From: an uncultured Prevotella sp.
Lineage (GTDB): Bacteria > Bacteroidota > Bacteroidia > Bacteroidales > Bacteroidaceae
Reading direction: 5' to 3'
Assembly (NCBI GenBank): GCA_947072805.1
Contig: CAMTJK010000095.1
Coordinates: forward strand, 1-11,515
DNA length: 11,515 nucleotides
Program-made: the position numbers and the translations under genes
Shown here: positions 8,162 to 11,515 of the stretch, one piece after another
Position numbering within the stretch: position 1 is the first letter of the stretch
How the letters are laid out: every line of letters starts with the position of its first letter
Notes under the pieces: model-generated
The model's input: only the letters and a program-made list of their open reading frames with translations
Told to the model about the DNA's origin: nothing
The model's database searches: none

Positions 8162-8833
8162 CTACTCTATGTTTCCGTCTTTTATCCTTATTATTCTGCC
8201 CGTCTGCTGCGCCACGCCGCTGTCGTGTGTCACCACCACGATGGTCATTCCCTGTTCGCGGTTTAGGTCGGTAAGCAGATTCATCACCTCGACGCCGGTT
8301 TTCGAGTCGAGTGCTCCCGTCGGTTCGTCGGCAAGAATGAGGCGCGGCTGCGTGATGAGTGCCCTTGCTATGGCCACCCGCTGCTTCTGTCCGCCCGACA
8401 TCTCGTTGGGATAATGCTCTGCCCAGGGTTCCAGTCCGAGGCGCGACAGATATTCCATTGCCATGGCGTAGCGTTTCCGTCGGTTCACTCCCTGGTAGAA
8501 TAGTGGCAGTTCGACGTTTTCCACCGCCGTTTTGAAAGGTATCAGGTTGAACGACTGGAACACGAATCCTATCATCCTGTTGCGGAAGTGTGCCGCCTTG
8601 CGCTCGCTGAGGTCTTTTATCAGCTCTCCGGCAAGTCTGTATTCGCCCGTATCATAGTTGTCGAGTATGCCGAGGATGTTGAGCAGTGTGGATTTTCCCG
8701 AGCCGGAAGCACCCATTATGGATATAAATTCGCCCTCGTCTATGTCGAGCGATATTCCTTTCAGCACGTGTAGCGGCTGCGCCCCATAGTAGGTTTTGTG
8801 TATGTCGCGCAGCGTAAGCAGTGGGGTTGTCAT
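8162..8833 (-). CDS. MacB/LolD-type ABC ATPase
   Basis: A 223-residue cytoplasmic ATPase, probably powering the two FtsX-type permeases encoded downstream. All motifs are present: Walker A GASGSGKST (41-49), Q-loop Gln93 (FVFQSFNLIPF), signature MSGGQ (145-149), Walker B LILADE (165-170), D-loop ALDS (174-177) and switch His203 (VVVTHD). The sequence NLIPFKTAVENVELPL is typical of the MacB/LolD/YtrE group. The start at 8833 is chosen because MTTPLLTLRDIHKTYYG matches family N-termini and the DNA just upstream is AT-rich like a spacer. An in-frame ATG at 8875 would add 14 residues and would overlap the regulator stop as ATGA. A further upstream extension of the frame runs across the regulator gene and is not credible. 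Length is normal for the family. Confidence 0.94.
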   Translation of the reverse strand: MTTPLLTLRDIHKTYYGAQPLHVLKGISLDIDEGEFISIMGASGSGKSTLLNILGILDNYDTGEYRLAGELIKDLSERKAAHFRNRMIGFVFQSFNLIPFKTAVENVELPLFYQGVNRRKRYAMAMEYLSRLGLEPWAEHYPNEMSGGQKQRVAIARALITQPRLILADEPTGALDSKTGVEVMNLLTDLNREQGMTIVVVTHDSGVAQQTGRIIRIKDGNIE

Positions 8834-8871
8834 GTGGGTAATTCTTTTGTTATATATATAATAAGGTGTGG

Positions 8872-9228
8872 TCATTGGTTGTTCCATCGTTCCACCACCT
8901 CGTCTATGCCTATTCCGAGCAGCTGCATGTTGCGGAAGAGTTCCGGCAGGTGCTCGTCCATGAAGGCCCGGCGGCGTGTGGACATGATGTTCTCGCGTGC
9001 TCCTGCCTTGACAAAGTAGCCAAGTCCGCGCTTGTTGTATATCACGCCGTCGCGTGCCAGCGCATCGTACGCCTTTACCGCCGTGTTGGCGTTCACCTCG
9101 AGCATCACGGCATATTCTCTTACGCTCGGTATGCGGTCTTCTTCCGGATATTTTCCCGCCAGAATCTCGTCGCACAGGCGGTCTGCCATCTGCAGATATA
9201 TGGCCTTGTCGGTATTGAATGTCATCAT
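8872..9228 (-). CDS. GntR-family regulator, YtrA subfamily
   Basis: A 118-residue DNA-binding regulator. Residues 8-75 form the GntR winged helix: IYLQMADRLCDEILAGKY, the recognition region IPSVREYAVMLEVNANTAVKAYDAL (33-57), and the wing GVIYNKRGLGYFV (61-73). The remaining ~40 residues (RRRAFMDEHLPELFRNMQLLGIGIDEVVERW) are the short two-helix dimerisation tail that defines the YtrA subfamily. There is no large effector-binding domain, so how it senses a signal is not evident. YtrA-type genes generally lie beside ABC transporter genes, as here. Its ATG overlaps the stop of the preceding membrane-protein gene (ATGA, 9225-9228), so translation is probably coupled; a second ATG at 9225 is possible. 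Its likely target is the palindrome at 11109-11132, nearly 1.9 kb upstream at the operon promoter, giving autorepression (inference). Confidence 0.93.
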   Translation of the reverse strand: MMTFNTDKAIYLQMADRLCDEILAGKYPEEDRIPSVREYAVMLEVNANTAVKAYDALARDGVIYNKRGLGYFVKAGARENIMSTRRRAFMDEHLPELFRNMQLLGIGIDEVVERWNNQ

Positions 9229-10064
9229 AGGTTAGTCCATTCTCCGGTTATTACCTGTGTTCTGCAGAACAGTTTCCATGCCAGATAATGCAGCCCCACA
9301 ATGAGCAGGGGCAAAAGCAGGTCGGCAAGCATCATAAGCATGAGAAGCTCCGACTTCGATAAAGCCTCGGTATTGCTGACGTGGAGCAGCATGGTTGATG
9401 CCGTTGTAAGTGCGATAGACACTACTGTCATGCTGAATGTGGTGAGCACCCACTGGTTGCGGCGGAAGAAGCTGCCGCCGAATATGTACATCGAGCCACA
9501 TGAGAGCACCATGAATACCACAAGAAAAATTGTCTGAATTATATCAACGCGTTCATTCTCATGGCGTATCAGTTCACTCATAACGAGCATGGACATATCG
9601 AATAATCCTTCCATCCCATGCAGGCATACAGAGCCCACATCAACAGAATAGAGCATGTACGCCATAATACAGTTCAGCACGTCGGCAACGACAGCCGAGG
9701 CGGTGTACATGAGCAGGTAACCGACGGTGGCATAGAGGTATCTTGCCATAAACTTCTCTACATTGGTGGCGGGCAATGTGAGGAAGTTTATGCGGTCTTG
9801 CTTGCGGCGCATGTTGTAGAAGATGCGGCTTGCACCCAACGTTGCAAAAAGAACATATATCGAAGTGGTAGACATTGCCAACCCCCACAGCAAGTCATTC
9901 ATGTTGTAATTGACATTATCGTGGAGTGTTCTGATTGTGGTGCTTACATAAACGAATGTCAGTGCAAGCGTCATGATGAGCATTGTGTTTATTATGTTGC
10001 GCTTGTTTGCCGTCAGCTCGTAGCGCATCAGGTTTCTGAATCTGTGTGAATCAAAATTCTTCAT
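9225..10064 (-). CDS. ABC-2-like six-helix membrane protein
   Basis: A 279-residue integral membrane protein with about six predicted helices (roughly 26-44, 60-82, 109-140, 175-198, 205-228, 240-265). The stretch RINFLTLPATNVEKFMARYLYATVGYLL (about 91-118) is a conserved cytoplasmic-to-membrane element that I associate with Bacteroidota ABC-2-type permeases beside GntR regulators. It has no signal peptide or catalytic motif. It follows the ABC ATPase gene by 48 bases and overlaps the regulator gene by 4, so it is most simply the membrane partner of that ATPase, probably as a homodimer because only one such gene is present. In position it corresponds to YtrC/YtrD of Bacillus. Overall similarity is weak, so the family call is partly contextual. 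Confidence 0.82.
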   Translation of the reverse strand: MKNFDSHRFRNLMRYELTANKRNIINTMLIMTLALTFVYVSTTIRTLHDNVNYNMNDLLWGLAMSTTSIYVLFATLGASRIFYNMRRKQDRINFLTLPATNVEKFMARYLYATVGYLLMYTASAVVADVLNCIMAYMLYSVDVGSVCLHGMEGLFDMSMLVMSELIRHENERVDIIQTIFLVVFMVLSCGSMYIFGGSFFRRNQWVLTTFSMTVVSIALTTASTMLLHVSNTEALSKSELLMLMMLADLLLPLLIVGLHYLAWKLFCRTQVITGEWTNL

Positions 10065-10112
10065 TTCTATTTTTGTTTGTCCTTACTGTTGTATTTCGTT
10101 TGTCCATTCTCT

Positions 10113-11024
10113 CTATTCCTGCATCTCCGCACCGGTGTTGTTCTTGCTTCTTGCCACAGCCGACACATCCCAGGGCACGCTTGCCACGGCGTTGAAGAGC
10201 AGTTCGAGGTTTACCTGCGTCTCCGGCGCGTCGTTACTGCGTCGTGCCACCACCGCATTGCCCTGCGGTGTGGGTTCGCTGTACACCACATCGTCCATAG
10301 GTTCGCCCGGCATGCGTGTCTCAAAGGTGAATCGCGAACATATGTCGGTCACGGACGAGTTGAATATTATGCCGTGCCTGCCTAATATAAGCACGTGGTC
10401 GAGCAGCTGCTCCACGTCGTGTACCTGATGGGTAGATATGATCAGCGTGCGATGGCTGTCCATATAGCGCGACACTATGCGGCGGAAGAGGCTCTTCGAC
10501 GGTATGTCGAGACCGTTGGTAGGCTCGTCCATGAGCAGTATGCGAGTGCCCGAGGCAAGGGCTATGCTCATGAGTACCTTCTTCTTCTGCCCCATCGACA
10601 GTTTGCCGAGATGGAGCGAAGCGGGCAGTTCGAAGTCTCTGAGACACGATTCGAGCACGCTGCTGCTGAAGTGGGGATAGAACGGTGCTATCATCTTGAT
10701 GTATGAGTTGAGCGGAACGGAGGGCATGTCGAACTCTTCGGGTACGAGAAACAGTTCGGAGAGCAGCCGCGGGTCACGCTCTGCCGGATTGCAGTCGTCG
10801 ATGGTGATGCTTCCTTTCTGTGGGCGGAGCAGTCCGGAGAGCATATAGAGCAGTGTGGACTTGCCCGTACCGTTCTTTCCCAGCAGACCATAGATGGCGT
10901 TGCCGCTCAGGGAAAGGCTGAAATCAAGGAATACAGGCTGACCGGTTTTTCCTGCCATCGATTGTATCTTTCGCATCGTGTGGCCTGCAGTGTAATCAAA
11001 GTTTATATTTTCTATGCGTATCAT
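10113..11024 (-). CDS. ABC-2-exporter-type ATPase (YtrB/BcrA-like)
   Basis: A 303-residue ABC ATPase, first gene of the operon. It has Walker A GKNGTGKST (49-57), signature LSMGQ followed by KKK (142-149), Walker B RILLMDE (161-167), D-loop GLD (171-173) and switch His199 (IISTHQ). The usual Q-loop glutamine is replaced by Glu (VPEE, 94-97), as in many ATPases of ABC-2 exporters. The stretch 14-31 between the first strands (HTMRKIQSMAGKTGQPVF) is longer than usual. After about residue 230 there is a C-terminal extension of ~70 residues (DDVVYSEPTPQGNAVV, VNLELLFNAV), which I associate with Bacteroidota members. Length is close to that of Bacillus YtrB. The start ATG at 11024 follows a purine-rich leader. 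The likely membrane partner is the next gene. It could export a lipid-linked or peptide substrate; nothing in the sequence fixes this. Confidence 0.92.
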   Translation of the reverse strand: MIRIENINFDYTAGHTMRKIQSMAGKTGQPVFLDFSLSLSGNAIYGLLGKNGTGKSTLLYMLSGLLRPQKGSITIDDCNPAERDPRLLSELFLVPEEFDMPSVPLNSYIKMIAPFYPHFSSSVLESCLRDFELPASLHLGKLSMGQKKKVLMSIALASGTRILLMDEPTNGLDIPSKSLFRRIVSRYMDSHRTLIISTHQVHDVEQLLDHVLILGRHGIIFNSSVTDICSRFTFETRMPGEPMDDVVYSEPTPQGNAVVARRSNDAPETQVNLELLFNAVASVPWDVSAVARSKNNTGAEMQE

Positions 11025-11108
11025 AATCTTACACTTTTTGTTTCTTCTTTTTTTCTTCTGGTTTTACTTTCTTTTGTTACTGTTTTGCTTATTATCTTCA
11101 CGTGAATT

Positions 11109-11132
11109 AGTGTATTACTTAAATAGTACACT
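11109..11132 (-). promoter_or_regulatory. Candidate YtrA-type operator at the operon promoter
   Basis: The half-sites AGTGTA (11109-11114) and TACACT (11127-11132) are exact reverse complements separated by 12 bases. Over the whole 24 bases, 10 of 12 symmetric pairs match. I recall the Bacillus subtilis YtrA operator as an inverted repeat AGTGTA/TACACT with a spacer of about 13, so this is a near match. It begins one base beyond the -7 box on the minus strand and therefore covers the expected transcription start, which is ideal for repression. The operon encodes a YtrA-type regulator as its third gene, so autorepression of all eight genes is the simplest reading. Confidence 0.8.
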
Positions 11133-11133
11133 G

Positions 11134-11166
11134 CAAATATAAAACAAAATAGCTTGTTTCGCCAAA
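11134..11166 (-). promoter_or_regulatory. Bacteroidota-type promoter of the eight-gene transporter operon
   Basis: Read on the minus strand, TTTG (11166 to 11163) is followed after 21 bases by TATATTTG (11141 to 11134). Both boxes match the Bacteroidota -33/-7 consensus (TTTG and TAnnTTTG) at an accepted spacing. Transcription would start at about 11126-11130, inside the palindromic operator. The resulting leader of about 100 bases ends in a long purine tract (about 11037-11058) before the ATG at 11024. No Shine-Dalgarno sequence is evident, as is usual for the phylum. Confidence 0.75.
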
Positions 11167-11515
11167 CAATTTGTCTGTTTTTTTTGCCGGAAGGCACTTT
11201 TTTAACTTTCTTATACGTTTGCAGGAGTTAAAAACCTCGCGTACATTATTATATATATGCTTTGTTCTGCACATCGGTTCAAGCCGACGAGGCTTCGCAC
11301 TCGCTCTTTTGTCATGAAAATCGGCATTGAAGCCGTCGCCAATCACATGGCGATATAATATCGTTTAACATCTGTTTATGTTTTAGAAAAATCTTTACTT
11401 TAACGTGTGTTAATAGGCACCCAAACCTCGATTTGTAACCTACGACGCGAAATTTGGCGTTTTTTATCTAAAATAGGGAGCGCTGATAGTCAGCAAGTTA
11501 CGCGTTTTGCGATTT
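11167..11515. other. Non-coding region upstream of the operon, with small inverted repeats
   Basis: I see no credible gene in this stretch. It contains an imperfect stem (11285-11296 with 11329-11338), a perfect odd palindrome CGATAT-A-ATATCG (11351-11363), TTAAC/GTTAA arms four bases apart (11400-11413), an ACGC/GCGT palindrome followed by a T-run (about 11445-11465), and a GCTGA-TAG-TCAGC hairpin (11482-11494). The right part, from about 11425, has the look of an intergenic repeat of the host genome, but this cannot be decided from one copy. Any neighbouring gene lies beyond the window. Confidence 0.5.
11285..11338. repeat. Imperfect inverted repeat able to form a 10-base-pair stem
   Basis: CGAC (11285-11288), a 2-base bulge, and GGCTTC (11291-11296) can pair with GAAGCC (11329-11334) and GTCG (11335-11338) across a 32-base loop. 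A competing small hairpin CGGC/GCCG (11322-11335) shares part of the right arm, so two alternative folds are possible. The patch is GC-richer than its surroundings. No T-run follows on either strand, so it is not an obvious terminator. Confidence 0.4.

Noticed and set aside
8834..8871. Internal promoter in the AT-rich spacer before the MacB-type ATPase
   Set aside because: The spacer has TATATATATA but no TAnnTTTG box or -33 TTTG on the minus strand, so nothing beyond AT-richness supports a promoter.
8834..9175. Long N-terminal extension of the MacB-type ATPase frame
   Set aside because: The extra 114 codons lie on the same strand as the regulator gene in another frame, are Arg-rich, and have no family counterpart. 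The ATG at 8833 gives a normal ATPase N-terminus.
11119..11346. 75-residue minus-strand open frame upstream of the operon
   Set aside because: It runs through the whole promoter and into the palindromic operator, shows no recognisable domain, and has a basic, low-complexity composition typical of a chance frame. The promoter and operator explain this DNA better.
11441..11466. Intrinsic terminator formed by ACGC/GCGT plus T-run
   Set aside because: The stem is only four base pairs with a mismatched interior, and no gene in view on the plus strand ends here.
1..11515. CRISPR arrays, tRNA or rRNA genes, insertion sequences
   Set aside because: No regularly spaced direct repeats, no tRNA-like folds and no transposase or recombinase sequences were found on reading both strands.

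Overview
The window looks like a chromosomal segment from a Bacteroidota bacterium, most likely Prevotella or a close relative (inference). The evidence is moderate GC, A-rich leaders without Shine-Dalgarno sequences, promoter boxes of the Bacteroidota TAnnTTTG type, and a large secreted protein whose C-terminus resembles the cell-surface sorting tails of Prevotella proteins. No tRNA, rRNA, CRISPR array, transposase or phage gene was seen.

Layout. Positions 1-266 are non-coding and hold a perfect odd palindrome and a promoter candidate. One plus-strand gene (267-2993) encodes a 908-residue exported multidomain protein. A strong hairpin (3011-3035) separates it from eight minus-strand genes that read towards it (11024 down to 3063) and appear to form one operon. 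Positions 11142-11515 carry no convincing gene, only the far end of the operon promoter and several small inverted repeats.

The operon, in order of transcription, encodes: (1) an ABC ATPase of the ABC-2 exporter type; (2) a six-helix ABC-2-like membrane protein; (3) a short GntR regulator of the YtrA subfamily; (4) a MacB/LolD-type ABC ATPase; (5) and (6) two paralogous MacB/FtsX-type permeases; (7) a HlyD/MacA-type periplasmic adaptor; (8) a TolC-type outer-membrane channel. Genes overlap or are separated by 1 to 48 bases. The gene content parallels the Bacillus subtilis ytr operon (YtrA repressor, YtrB plus YtrC/D exporter, YtrE plus YtrF MacB-like exporter), with parts added to cross an outer membrane.

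The strongest non-coding signal lies upstream of gene 1 of the operon: a very good Bacteroidota promoter (TTTG, 21 bases, TATATTTG, minus strand) followed at once by a 24-base palindrome with half-sites AGTGTA and TACACT. This is close to the operator I recall for Bacillus YtrA. It suggests that the regulator encoded mid-operon represses the whole operon from a site over the transcription start. By analogy the system would be an inducible response to envelope stress or cell-wall antibiotics; that role is inferred, not shown by the sequence.
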